Shown: one piece after another, positions 52,391-61,099 of the stretch
Numbering within the stretch: the stretch's first letter is position 1
Layout of the letters: each line of letters begins with the position of its first letter
Assembly (NCBI GenBank): GCA_023432405.1
Contig: JAEYUQ010000007.1
Location: 62,001 to 126,000 of the forward strand
Source of the DNA: Actinomycetes bacterium
GTDB lineage: Bacteria > Actinomycetota > Actinomycetes > Mycobacteriales > Mycobacteriaceae
DNA length: 64,000 bases
Reading direction: 5' to 3'
Position numbers and translations under genes: made by a program
Notes under the pieces: model-generated
Seen by the model: only the letters and a program-made list of their open reading frames with translations
Told to the model about the DNA's origin: nothing
The model's database searches: none

Positions 52391-53089
52391 TTACTCACCT
52401 TCTTTCACATCGTTGGCCAGACGCCAACCAGCTAGGGAAGCAGGTCCGGCGGCGGGGCCGTCATCTCCTCGGCCATCATTGAAGCCGGCCAGCACTCTCT
52501 CGTTATCTCGCCAAGAGGTGATCTCAGGGCCACGGGTAGAGCGGACTTTGTCACCGTTGCGGAGCTTGTCGAGGATGTCCACGGCCTTACGGGGAGTCAT
52601 ATTGTCCATAAACTCCCAGTTGAGCATCAAGACCGGGGCAAAGTCACAGGCAGCATTACACTCGATACGTTCCAGGGTGAACATACCGTCATCAGTTGTT
52701 CCTTCTCCCTCAAGCCCCAAGTGCTTGCGGACGGCGTCGTACACCATGTCCCCGCCCATCACGGCACACAGAGAGGTGCTGCACACCCCTACCAGGTGTT
52801 TACCTACTTTCTCCCTGTGGAACATGGTGTAGAAAGTAACCACGCCAAGCACCACAGCCTCTGGTATTTCCAGGATTCTAGCGATATGACGCACTCCTTC
52901 GCCGCTGACTCTGCCATCGATGCTTTGCACCAGATGCAGCATGGGAATGATGGCTGATTGAGGATGTGGATAGCGGTCTGCCAGGGCGCGTAGTTCCTTG
53001 ACAGTGTCTTCCGTGATATTCGTGGTGGTGTCACTCATATCAACAGAGTCATCATCACCGAATGTTGAGACAAAGTGGGCTTCGGTCAT
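52391..53089 (-). CDS. nuoE: NADH-quinone oxidoreductase subunit E
   Basis: The 232-residue 2Fe-2S thioredoxin-like subunit has ligands in VCSTSLCAVMGG and ECNAACDFAPV. N- and C-terminal extensions are actinobacterial, the C-terminus being rich in Gly/Ala/Pro. It works with NuoF in the NADH module. The start at 53089 overlaps nuoD by 4 bases; an internal ATG (53038, SDTTTNIT) is possible. Confidence 0.95.
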   Translation of the reverse strand: MTEAHFVSTFGDDDSVDMSDTTTNITEDTVKELRALADRYPHPQSAIIPMLHLVQSIDGRVSGEGVRHIARILEIPEAVVLGVVTFYTMFHREKVGKHLVGVCSTSLCAVMGGDMVYDAVRKHLGLEGEGTTDDGMFTLERIECNAACDFAPVLMLNWEFMDNMTPRKAVDILDKLRNGDKVRSTRGPEITSWRDNERVLAGFNDGRGDDGPAAGPASLAGWRLANDVKEGE

Positions 53090-54456
53090 CGGTCAACACC
53101 TCCCAAAACTGGGTCGATACTACCGACCGCAACAACGATATCGGACAACATACCGCCCTCACACATAGCGGGAAGGGCTTGTAAGTGGTGGAACCCTGGA
53201 TCTCGCAAATGAACGCGGTATGGGTGGGTTCCACCATCGGAAACCACATGGCAACCCAACTCGCCCTTCGGACTTTCCGTGGTGGCGTAGGCCTGACCGG
53301 CCGGAACCGTGATTCCCTCTGTCATGAGTTTGAAATGGTGAATGAGAGACTCCATATCCTCACCCATAATCTTGCGCACATGATCATAGGAATTGCCTTG
53401 ACCATCCTTATACACAGTGAGGTCAGCAGGACGTGCAATTTTGGGATCTTCCACCATGACGGGCTGACCTTGAGTATCAGCCAAACGATCCCGGCACTGA
53501 CGGCAAATCTTCACAGATTCATACATCTCCGCAAGACGCACACGGAAGGCTCCGTAGGCATCACAGGTATCCCACACAGGAATGTCGAAATCGTAGGTTT
53601 CATATCCCAGATGAGGTTGTTTCTTACGCAGATCCCAGTCCACACCCGCAGCACGCAGACGTGGACCTGTCACTCCTAGCACCATGCAGCCGTTGAGATC
53701 CAAATAGGAAACCCCTACCATGCGCTTGCGCAAAATAGGGTTGTCATTGCACATCTTGTCAAAATCAGGAAGGCGAGCATCTAGCCAATCCAAGGTCTCA
53801 TCGAGTTTTTCAAGACCGTAGTCAGGAAGGTCATTGGCAACACCACCCGGACGGAAGAAGGCATGGTTCATACGCAGACCGCTTACTGCCTCGTAGAAAT
53901 CGAGGATCATTTCACGATCTCGTAATCCGTTAGTCAACAGGGTGACTCCACCGAGCTCGTTTCCTCCTGTACCGATGGCCACCAGATGTGAAGCGATACG
54001 GTTGAGTTCGAGCATGAGGACACGAATGATGTTGGCGCGCTCGGGAATTGTGTCTGTGATTCCCAGGAGTTCTTCGACTCCCATAACGTAGACAGCTTCG
54101 TTAAAGAGCGGAGCCACATAGTCTGCACGGGTAACCAGCGCCGAGCCCTGAGTCCAGGTCCGGGCCTCACAGGTCTTTTCAATCCCAGTGTGGAGATAAC
54201 CGATGGCTGGGCGCAGATTTGTGACGATATCGCCATCAAGTTCCAGGCACAGGCGCATAACTCCGTGGGTGGAGGGGTGGGCAGGGCCCATATTGATGAT
54301 CATGCGGCTACTGGGGTCTTGGGCTTGGTGATCCACGATTTCCTGCCAGTCACCTCCCTCAGCAGTCAATTCAACGGCGTTCGGATCGGCGTCGAAAAGT
54401 TGCTCAATGGAAACCACACCAGTTGGTGAGGTGGTATCTGTGGGTTGAGTTGTCAT
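53086..54456 (-). CDS. nuoD: NADH-quinone oxidoreductase subunit D
   Basis: The 456-residue 49-kDa-type subunit forms the quinone site with NuoB. NMGPAHPSTHGVMRL contains the conserved His residues; other landmarks are GYLHTGIEKTCEARTW and RMNHAFFRPGGVANDLP, and the C-terminus is VGSIDPVLGGVDR. It is separate from nuoC, as in mycobacteria. A 40-residue N-terminal lead precedes the core. Confidence 0.97.
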   Translation of the reverse strand: MTTQPTDTTSPTGVVSIEQLFDADPNAVELTAEGGDWQEIVDHQAQDPSSRMIINMGPAHPSTHGVMRLCLELDGDIVTNLRPAIGYLHTGIEKTCEARTWTQGSALVTRADYVAPLFNEAVYVMGVEELLGITDTIPERANIIRVLMLELNRIASHLVAIGTGGNELGGVTLLTNGLRDREMILDFYEAVSGLRMNHAFFRPGGVANDLPDYGLEKLDETLDWLDARLPDFDKMCNDNPILRKRMVGVSYLDLNGCMVLGVTGPRLRAAGVDWDLRKKQPHLGYETYDFDIPVWDTCDAYGAFRVRLAEMYESVKICRQCRDRLADTQGQPVMVEDPKIARPADLTVYKDGQGNSYDHVRKIMGEDMESLIHHFKLMTEGITVPAGQAYATTESPKGELGCHVVSDGGTHPYRVHLRDPGFHHLQALPAMCEGGMLSDIVVAVGSIDPVLGGVDR

Positions 54457-55163
54457 TAGTGATACCTCCTCCGTTGTTCCACAGGGGGCACTTCGGTGCC
54501 GTGGAATTCAATAGGAATGCCACCTAGTTTGTAATCCTTGCGCTGAGGGTGGCCCTGCCAGTCATCTGGCATGAGAATGCGGGTAAGGCCAGGATGACCG
54601 TCGAAAATGATTCCGAACATATCCCAGATCTCCCGTTCGTGATAGTTCGCGCCGGGGTAGATGGTTACCACCGAGGGAATATGAGGCTCTGCCTCGGGGC
54701 AGACAACCTCAACACGAAGCCGCCGGTTATAGCTCAGGGACAGAAGATGATAGACGCTATGCAGCTCAGCGTCCTGATCCGCAGGGTAGTGAACTCCTGA
54801 TATCGAGGTACACATCTCATAGTGCAGCTCAGGATCATCCCGCAGAGCTCGCATAACCGGAAGCAGATACTCACGAGCTATGTAAATGGTGGGCATATCC
54901 GTGAAGGAGGTGACGGGTGAGTCAGCAACCTCAGGAACAAGCTGGAATAGGCGATCGCAGATGGCATCTAAATCTCCCCCGAAAGGGCGGCTCAGAGGAG
55001 TGATACGAGCAGGAAGCCGCACGAGATGCGAAAAGCCAGAGGTGTCACCTGTACCGTCAGACCACATACCTTCATGGGTAGCGAAAGGCGCCCAGCTCTC
55101 CGGGGATACAGAGTCTCGGGTCGGTTCGGAAGTCCCTTGTGCGTTCTGGCTGCTATCAGTCAT
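54456..55163 (-). CDS. nuoC: NADH-quinone oxidoreductase subunit C
   Basis: The 235-residue 30-kDa-type subunit is recognised by YHEREIWDMFGIIFDGHPGL followed by RILMPDDWQGHPQRKDY, the NuoC signature. The N-terminus has a disordered 40-residue extension. It packs against NuoB and NuoD in the peripheral arm. It shares one base with the nuoD start and overlaps nuoB by 8 bases. Confidence 0.96.
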   Translation of the reverse strand: MTDSSQNAQGTSEPTRDSVSPESWAPFATHEGMWSDGTGDTSGFSHLVRLPARITPLSRPFGGDLDAICDRLFQLVPEVADSPVTSFTDMPTIYIAREYLLPVMRALRDDPELHYEMCTSISGVHYPADQDAELHSVYHLLSLSYNRRLRVEVVCPEAEPHIPSVVTIYPGANYHEREIWDMFGIIFDGHPGLTRILMPDDWQGHPQRKDYKLGGIPIEFHGTEVPPVEQRRRYH

Positions 55164-55749
55164 GCTTTCCTCCCTTCCTGGTGTCCTTCATACGGATGAG
55201 CTTTTCTTCGGCCACACGAACCTCTCCAGCCAGAGCCGCTGCTTCTTTCGCCTGTTCATCGGCAATAAGGTGATCCTCGCCAATTTGAGTTTTCTTCGCG
55301 ATCATGGCGCGCAACTTGAAAGAGGCGTCGATAAGCATATCGGGGCGAGGTGGACACCCAGGAATGTATAAATCCACTGGGACAATGTGGTCAGCGCCCT
55401 GAACAATGGCGTAGTTGTTGAACATCCCGCCCGATGAAGAGCAGGCGCCCATAGCGATAACCCACTTGGGTTCAGGCATCTGATCATAGACGCGACGCAT
55501 GATAGGAGCCATCTTTTGGCTCACCCGTCCCGAGATAATCATGAGGTCAGATTGCCGTGGAGAGGCGCGAAAGACTTCTTGACCCCAGCGGGAGGCATCA
55601 AAGCGCGGTCCGGCGTAGGACATCATCTCGAAGGCGCAGCAGGCCAGACCAAAGGTGACCGGCCAGACAGACCACTCGCGGGTGAGCCCGAAAAGCCATT
55701 CTGTAGTGGTGGTGACAAAACCACCTGAGAGTTTATCTTCAATTCCCAT
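55156..55749 (-). CDS. nuoB: NADH-quinone oxidoreductase subunit B
   Basis: The 197-residue subunit holds the terminal N2 4Fe-4S cluster. GLACCAFEMM has the tandem cysteines, followed by MGACSSSGGMFNNYAIVQG and PGCPPRPDML. A C-terminal charged tail of about 35 residues extends beyond the E. coli length. The cluster passes electrons to quinone. Confidence 0.97.
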   Translation of the reverse strand: MGIEDKLSGGFVTTTTEWLFGLTREWSVWPVTFGLACCAFEMMSYAGPRFDASRWGQEVFRASPRQSDLMIISGRVSQKMAPIMRRVYDQMPEPKWVIAMGACSSSGGMFNNYAIVQGADHIVPVDLYIPGCPPRPDMLIDASFKLRAMIAKKTQIGEDHLIADEQAKEAAALAGEVRVAEEKLIRMKDTRKGGKHD

Positions 55750-55800
55750 CGTGAATTCCAGTTACTTAAAGAGATTGAGAGTGAAATCAGGGTAAGTGTT

Positions 55801-56160
55801 CTATTCCCAGTTCAAGCCCCCTCGCCGCCACACATAGACATAGGCAACGAGAAGGGTGGCTACGAAGAGGAGCATCTCCACAACGATGAACCAGCCCATC
55901 GAGTCGAAACTCACAGCCCAGGGGAACAGGAAGATGGTTTCAACATCGAAGATGAGGAACATCATGGCGATGGTGAAGTACTTCAGCGAAATACGACCGC
56001 CGTTAGCGGGGCGATCCATCGCGTCCACACCGCATTCGTAGACGTCATACTTTGATGAGTTATAACGGTGGGGGCCAATAATTACCGAGGCTCCCACCAT
56101 AATGAGCACAAAGAGCGCTGCAATGATTACTGCAGCCAGAATGGGAATGTAATACGACAC
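55801..56160 (-). CDS. nuoA: NADH-quinone oxidoreductase subunit A
   Basis: The 119-residue three-helix membrane subunit has the KYDVYECGVDAMDRPANGGR loop (with conserved Cys) and FLIFDVETIFLFPWAV. First of the 14 nuo genes. Only 31 bases separate it from the receiver-like gene upstream, so nuo transcription probably starts before that gene. The order nuoA to nuoN is complete and canonical. Confidence 0.97.
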   Translation of the reverse strand: MSYYIPILAAVIIAALFVLIMVGASVIIGPHRYNSSKYDVYECGVDAMDRPANGGRISLKYFTIAMMFLIFDVETIFLFPWAVSFDSMGWFIVVEMLLFVATLLVAYVYVWRRGGLNWE

Positions 56161-56191
56161 GTCGGTTTCCTCTCACACGTCTGTGTTGATG

Positions 56192-56620
56192 TCAGTGGCG
56201 AGCCTGGCGGAGAAGATTGGCGGCAGCCGTGCTGAGGTCAATCGGATCCACCGGCAGAAGATAGACGGCATCTGCTTTGCTCCAGGTAGATAACCATGCG
56301 TCATCGCGTCTCTGGAGCAGAACAAGTAGTGGGGGGTGCTCCTCTACCTCAGCATTGATCTGATAGCTAAGACCCATACCCCCGAGTGGGGCAGTTTCGC
56401 CGTCGAGCAGACACAAATCAATCTCCTTATTGTGGAGTGCCCTGATAAGTGCGGGGGCGGTGGCGAAGTCGATGACCTCAACGGGTGGAAAATCCTCGGC
56501 AAGGGATGTGCCGAATGCTGAATGGACAGCCTCGCGTAAATGGGGGCGATCCGAATAGATCGCAATATGTAGTACCGAGGGGGAGAATTCTGTGGGTTGG
56601 GTCACAGCGGTATCGGACAT
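56192..56620 (-). CDS. Atypical response-regulator-like protein upstream of nuoA (Rv3143-like)
   Basis: The 142-residue single receiver-like domain has no output domain. LHIAIYSDRPHLREAV lacks the usual acidic pair (one Asp only). A candidate acceptor D73 is in LCLLDGETAPLGG. The conserved Lys before Pro is absent (YLLPVDP in place of KP). M. tuberculosis has a receiver protein, Rv3143, next to nuoA, so conserved linkage suggests a role tied to complex I expression or assembly. This is inference. ATG 56620 is used; a TTG two codons upstream is possible. Confidence 0.8.
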   Translation of the reverse strand: MSDTAVTQPTEFSPSVLHIAIYSDRPHLREAVHSAFGTSLAEDFPPVEVIDFATAPALIRALHNKEIDLCLLDGETAPLGGMGLSYQINAEVEEHPPLLVLLQRRDDAWLSTWSKADAVYLLPVDPIDLSTAAANLLRQARH

Positions 56621-56796
56621 ACACAACAGTGTAGCCAGCGGTTGTCGCCTTGGACGGTTTACGTATCAATAATTTTTGGGGAAAACAGCAGGTAAGGGAA
56701 CACTAAGCTAAGTATTCAGCACAGGGCTGAAGGCTTTTGAAGAGACTTCCCAGACTCAGTGACTTCCTGGACGTAACACGAGGTTCCGCTGTCCTT

Positions 56797-57951
56797 TTAC
56801 ACTAAGAAGGACTCTTCCCCTGACAAACCGCGATAGTGTTTGTAACTAGTCCACGCGCGCTGAACATCAATATATGGGGGTGTGGGGACGTGGCGCACCG
56901 CAGTTACACAATCAGGCGTGACATCGGGGAGGCGGAAGGCAGGATTCTCAAGTGCGATGAGGTGGGCAGAACCGTTCTCAAGCTCACAGGGCAGACAGAC
57001 CCAACGATTCGTTATGCGCTGAACAGCGCGGAGAATGTGCATATTATCCCAGGTATCTCGCCCGATAATGGGGGAGAGCAATTCTGGGATACCGTGTTGC
57101 ACAGCAAAGTTTCGGACGATGTAGCTCAGCTGGCGTGACTGCTCCGAAGTATTACCAGGGGTAATCCACCCCCAGTAAAAGGCACTCTGCGTCAGCGTGC
57201 CGATGACCTCCCCGGTGCATCTGAGCGTGCGCCCCTGAGCAGATGTCAGCAGATATGTATTCGCGTTCTCTGCCTGGGAGAGCGTAGAGGAGGGCAGAAA
57301 GCTGTTGAGGAAGAGATCGTATTCAGAGGAGATAAACCAGGCGTCAGACAGGACGTCGCTCAGGGAAAGATCTCCGTTAAGGGAGGTGATGGCACAATCT
57401 GCGAACCCCAGCTGCGTGCCATCGACAAGGCGAGCAGAGTTGTCCGTGAGGCTGAGAGGCTGACTGTTCCATAACACCGAGTGCGCCAGAATAGCTCTTT
57501 GCTTATCGACGCCGCTGGGGATCTGAGGCAGGCCCACCAGCAGGCTTTCGCGTTCACTGTGCCAAGGGTTATCCGGTGGAAGGATGAGGGCATAGTCCGG
57601 GGCACGGAGAAGAGTGCCATTTCCGCACAGAGTACGGGCGGCTGTGAGAGATTCTGCTGTAACAGGCTGGTGTGGATGAAACTCGGGGATTCCGAAAGTA
57701 TCGGTGCGGCTGAGCCACTGAGGAGACCAAGCCCAGCCCTCTTCGAAGCGCTGCGCAATGATAGTTCCCGTCACACTATGGCACTGCCCTGTGGTGTCTG
57801 TAAGACGAACCTCTGCCTGCTCAGGGTGCCGGGTGAATTCCACCGGCCTATCCAGGGAAAAACGAAACCGAAAGTAATCATCAATGGTTGCTTGGGCGAT
57901 GGCGCCATCTGCAATCAACTCGCGGAGAGAGGAGGGAGGGGCTAAGACCAT
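56797..57951 (-). CDS. Conserved hypothetical protein, 384 residues
   Basis: A cytosolic-looking protein with no signal or helix of membrane type. Two WxW-like segments stand out (GWAWSPQWLSR and FYWGWITPG), along with DNPWHSERESLLVGLPQIP and FLNSFLP stretches. Repeated aromatic patterns at about residues 70-85 and 250-270 suggest an internal duplication, as in DUF6882-type actinobacterial proteins, but I cannot confirm that assignment. It is transcribed toward the nuo region and separated from the receiver gene by 176 bases. Function unknown. Confidence 0.7.
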   Translation of the reverse strand: MVLAPPSSLRELIADGAIAQATIDDYFRFRFSLDRPVEFTRHPEQAEVRLTDTTGQCHSVTGTIIAQRFEEGWAWSPQWLSRTDTFGIPEFHPHQPVTAESLTAARTLCGNGTLLRAPDYALILPPDNPWHSERESLLVGLPQIPSGVDKQRAILAHSVLWNSQPLSLTDNSARLVDGTQLGFADCAITSLNGDLSLSDVLSDAWFISSEYDLFLNSFLPSSTLSQAENANTYLLTSAQGRTLRCTGEVIGTLTQSAFYWGWITPGNTSEQSRQLSYIVRNFAVQHGIPELLSPIIGRDTWDNMHILRAVQRITNRWVCLPCELENGSAHLIALENPAFRLPDVTPDCVTAVRHVPTPPYIDVQRAWTSYKHYRGLSGEESFLV

Positions 57952-58015
57952 GCAACGCTCTCCTGATGTGTTGTGCTGGTTTTTGTTCTTGCCTGCTGAT
58001 TATAGAGTGGAGACC

Positions 58016-58621
58016 ATGCCAGAGCATTCACTTATCTCCCGCTCAGGTGAACCACTCGTGGTGGTAGCCACCCCTGAAGAAGCTGAGCACTTGCCACAGA
58101 CTTATCCCTTGTTAATAACCGGGATTGGGAAGCTTAACGCGGCTGTCACGCTCGCTGAGGAACTCTTCCGAGCCCAAGCTCAGGGCATTGTTCCAGGGAT
58201 GATCATCAACATTGGTACAGCAGGTTCCCTCGGAGCACCTGGGGGTATTCACCGCATTAAAGAAGTCCGCATCCATGACTTCTCAGTGACCTCAGTAGGA
58301 GAAGCAGCAGGGGATAATTCCTATCCGATTATCACTATCCCTGGGGTTCCCGAAACTGGGATGCGGCTAGCCACAGGAGACTGTTTTATTGAGTCAGCTG
58401 AGGACGCGGCACGGATAGCTCAGAATGCAGATCTGGTAGATATGGAGGGCTACGCAGTGGCAATGGTAGCCCAGCGTGCTGGAATACCTGTTGAGCTCAT
58501 CAAGATAGTGTCTGATTCAGCTGATGACAACGCGGCAGCCACCTGGCATGAGGTGGTGGAGCAGTGCTCTCATCTTTTGGGGAAATGGTTAGAGGACTTT
58601 TCCCTCGGGGAAAAGCTCTAA
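58016..58621 (+). CDS. Purine/nucleoside phosphorylase-family nucleosidase (MTA/SAH nucleosidase-like)
   Basis: The 201-residue protein of the PNP/UDP phosphorylase superfamily has the ITGIGKLNAAVTLAEEL start, the INIGTAGSLG glycine loop and the VDMEGYAVAMVAQRAG substrate-binding motif with catalytic-type Glu, then KIVSDSADDNA with conserved Asp. It probably cleaves a purine nucleoside such as methylthioadenosine; substrate is inferred. ATG 58016 follows TATAGA by about 10 bases and GGAGA closely, so its promoter lies within the divergent neighbour's 5' end. It overlaps the convergent prfC end by 4 bases. Confidence 0.82.
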   Translation: MPEHSLISRSGEPLVVVATPEEAEHLPQTYPLLITGIGKLNAAVTLAEELFRAQAQGIVPGMIINIGTAGSLGAPGGIHRIKEVRIHDFSVTSVGEAAGDNSYPIITIPGVPETGMRLATGDCFIESAEDAARIAQNADLVDMEGYAVAMVAQRAGIPVELIKIVSDSADDNAAATWHEVVEQCSHLLGKWLEDFSLGEKL

Positions 58622-60252
58622 TCAGCCACAAGGGTTTCTAAGGTAAATTCCGGGTGCTCCCGTTCAATGAATTGGAGCCGCCACTTATCCCCGAAGAGAG
58701 CAATGAGCTCCCCGTTGGATCGGGTAAAGATTTCCACACCGCGTTGCTTAGCAAGCTCAGGAGCTGTTTCAGGGTTGGTGCGCCGTGCTACGGAATAAGG
58801 CACTGGAGAAAGCTCCGTTTCCACGTTGTACTCGTTGAGTAAACGAGCTTGCATCACTTCAAATTGCATGGGGCCCACCGCTGCCATCACAGGAGCAGAT
58901 TCACCGCGAGCGTCGTTATGGAGAATCTGTACCACTCCCTCTGCGTTGAGTTGTTCCAGCCCCTTTCGGAATTGCTTGTACTTACCCAAAGACGTTGCCC
59001 GAATAGTTTGGAACACCTCAGGGGCAAATTGTGGCATAGGCGGATACTGAATCTTTTTACCTGCGTAGAGGGTATCCCCAGGGGTAAGTGATCCGGCGTT
59101 CACCAAGCCAACAATGTCTCCTGGGAATGCTGTTTCCACTGTCTCTCGGGAGCGTCCAAAGACAGTAAGGGCATATTTGGTGGAGAAGCTTCGCCCAGAC
59201 TGGGCATGAGTAATCTGCATTCCACGGTCAAACTCGCCAGAGACAATCCGCATAAACGCCAAGGTATCGCGGTGTTTTTGGTCCATGCCTGCCTGAACTT
59301 TAAAAACAATCCCGGAAAACTCCCCGTCCACGTCCCGAACAGTATCCATCGCTGTGGTGGAGGTTGCCACAGCAGCAGAATCTGCTTTTCGTGATGTTGG
59401 TGCCGGGGCTAAGGCGCAGAGTGTGTCCAAGATTTGATGAACGCCAAAGTTCAGCATGGCGGAGGCAAAAATAATCGGTGATGTAATGCACTGCAGGAAG
59501 AGCTCTTGATCGTGAAGCGCACCATCGGCAGCCAAGAGTTCTGTTTCCTCCACGGCGGTATCCCAGGACACTCCCACTGAAGCCTCAGCCTCCTCGGCAG
59601 AAAAGTGTTCCTCGGGTGCAATGGTGCTGCCTCCGGCAGTTCGGATGAAGTGGATATACTCGTCTGCCTCTCCGTCTGCATTAATGTGGGCTAGACCCTG
59701 GAAGTTCCCTGCCTCACCCACAGGCCAGTACAAGGGAGTGGGTTGAAGATCAATCTCGCTGACAATCTCGTCCAGGAGTTCTAAAGGTTCTCGTCCAGGG
59801 CGATCCCACTTATTAATGACTGTAATAATGGGCAAACCCCTGGCCTTACATACACGAAACAGCTTCAAGGTCTGGGGCTCGAGACCCTTCGCGGCGTCGA
59901 TAAGCATGACGGCGGCGTCCACCGCGGTCAGTACTCGGTAGGTATCCTCTGAAAAGTCAGCGTGTCCAGGAGTGTCCACCAGGTTGATAACAAAGGGTTC
60001 ACCCTCGTGGCCTTCAGGCTGGTACTCAAATTGGAGCGCTGAGGAAGCTATCGAAATACCGCGATCTTTCTCCATCTCCATCCAGTCAGAGACTGTGGCT
60101 TTGCGTCCAGACTTGCCGTGGACAGCACCTGCCTCCGAGATGACATGGGCGTGGAGGGCTAAAGCCTCTGTCAGTGTGGACTTCCCCGCGTCTGGGTGGG
60201 CAATGACAGCGAAGGTTCGGCGGCGAGAAGCTTCCTCGGCGGTGTAACTCAT
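58618..60252 (-). CDS. prfC: Peptide chain release factor 3
   Basis: RF3 is a GTPase that recycles RF1/RF2 after termination. The 544-residue protein has P-loop AHPDAGKSTL, switch regions KDRGISIASSALQF and DTPGHADFSEDTYR, and NKWDRPGRE (NKxD). Domains II and III follow with SGIVFKVQAGMD and MAAVGPMQFEVMQARL. RF3 is patchily distributed in actinobacteria but common in corynebacteria. A TATACT a few bases upstream of the start suggests a short or absent leader. Confidence 0.95.
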   Translation of the reverse strand: MSYTAEEASRRRTFAVIAHPDAGKSTLTEALALHAHVISEAGAVHGKSGRKATVSDWMEMEKDRGISIASSALQFEYQPEGHEGEPFVINLVDTPGHADFSEDTYRVLTAVDAAVMLIDAAKGLEPQTLKLFRVCKARGLPIITVINKWDRPGREPLELLDEIVSEIDLQPTPLYWPVGEAGNFQGLAHINADGEADEYIHFIRTAGGSTIAPEEHFSAEEAEASVGVSWDTAVEETELLAADGALHDQELFLQCITSPIIFASAMLNFGVHQILDTLCALAPAPTSRKADSAAVATSTTAMDTVRDVDGEFSGIVFKVQAGMDQKHRDTLAFMRIVSGEFDRGMQITHAQSGRSFSTKYALTVFGRSRETVETAFPGDIVGLVNAGSLTPGDTLYAGKKIQYPPMPQFAPEVFQTIRATSLGKYKQFRKGLEQLNAEGVVQILHNDARGESAPVMAAVGPMQFEVMQARLLNEYNVETELSPVPYSVARRTNPETAPELAKQRGVEIFTRSNGELIALFGDKWRLQFIEREHPEFTLETLVAD

Positions 60253-60268
60253 AGCTAAGCAGTATAGA
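60252..60268 (-). promoter_or_regulatory. Possible leaderless promoter of prfC
   Basis: On the minus strand TATACT (60261-60266) ends 8 bases before the prfC ATG, so transcription would start at or next to the start codon. A 12-base palindrome AGAGCCGGCTCT (60266-60277) lies beside it. No clear -35 was seen. Confidence 0.35.
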
Positions 60269-60276
60269 GCCGGCTC

Positions 60277-60912
60277 TTAAGGAGCCACGGAACGGGAATG
60301 GATAACGTTTTGGGCTTGAGCAAGCCCTTTCGTGACAGTAAGGACAGTGGCCTGAACTGCAGTTTCAATCTGTTGGTTCAGCGTTTCCCCGGGAGACAAA
60401 GGGCTGAGCACCCAATCTGGGATAGAAGTATCTCGGGGAGGGCGGGCAATTCCCATTCTCACACGCAGATAGTCCCGAGTACCTAAATGCTCTGAGATAG
60501 ATTTCAAACCGTTATGGCCGTTCTCGTTGCCCCCGTGTCTCAGTTTCACAGCTCCCACAGGTAAGTCCAGTTCATCGTGGATTACCACAATATGATCGGC
60601 AGGAATGCCGAGCGCCTGAGCCACGGGGGCAACAGCTTGGCCTGAGTCATTCATGTAGGTTGTGCTGCGCAGAAGAAGGGCGGATGGGCCGAAACTGGAT
60701 ACGGGAGCCACACGAGCGGGGACGCCCTTCAACGGGGTCAGTGAGGTATGAGTTTCTTCCAGAAGCTGATCTATGACCATATATCCCAGATTGTGCCGGG
60801 TAACAGCGTAGGTGGCGCCGGGATTACCCAAACCCACAACCAGCCATTGAGCGGGGTATCGAGAAAGTCCCTTCAGGGTCAGCAGTGGGGCTTTGTCGGT
60901 GTGCCGGCACAT
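60277..60912 (-). CDS. pth: Peptidyl-tRNA hydrolase
   Basis: Pth frees tRNA from dropped-off peptidyl-tRNA. From ATG 60912 (GGAGG 8 bases upstream) the product has 211 residues. A 20-residue lead precedes the core VVGLGNPGATYAVTRHNLGYMV with catalytic His. Other motifs are the STTYMNDSGQAV loop, VIHDELDLPVGAVKLRHGG and NGHNGLKSISEHLGTRDYLRVRMG. It lies 24 bases upstream of prfC on the same strand and may be co-transcribed. Confidence 0.95.
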   Translation of the reverse strand: MCRHTDKAPLLTLKGLSRYPAQWLVVGLGNPGATYAVTRHNLGYMVIDQLLEETHTSLTPLKGVPARVAPVSSFGPSALLLRSTTYMNDSGQAVAPVAQALGIPADHIVVIHDELDLPVGAVKLRHGGNENGHNGLKSISEHLGTRDYLRVRMGIARPPRDTSIPDWVLSPLSPGETLNQQIETAVQATVLTVTKGLAQAQNVIHSRSVAP

Positions 60913-61099
60913 GAATGAGAGCCTCCATTCGGCCTGAACGGTACTGGTTGTCTGAAGTAGCAAAGGCAACTGCCTCAGAAAGCAGCCATTTTATCAAGCA
61001 TTTTTTATTAAAATCACCTCACAAGCTGTGGTGCGATCCTAGATTGTTTAACAGTTGTGAGGTCGCGGCCCAAGCCCCGGATGTGACGAGGAGATTCCT

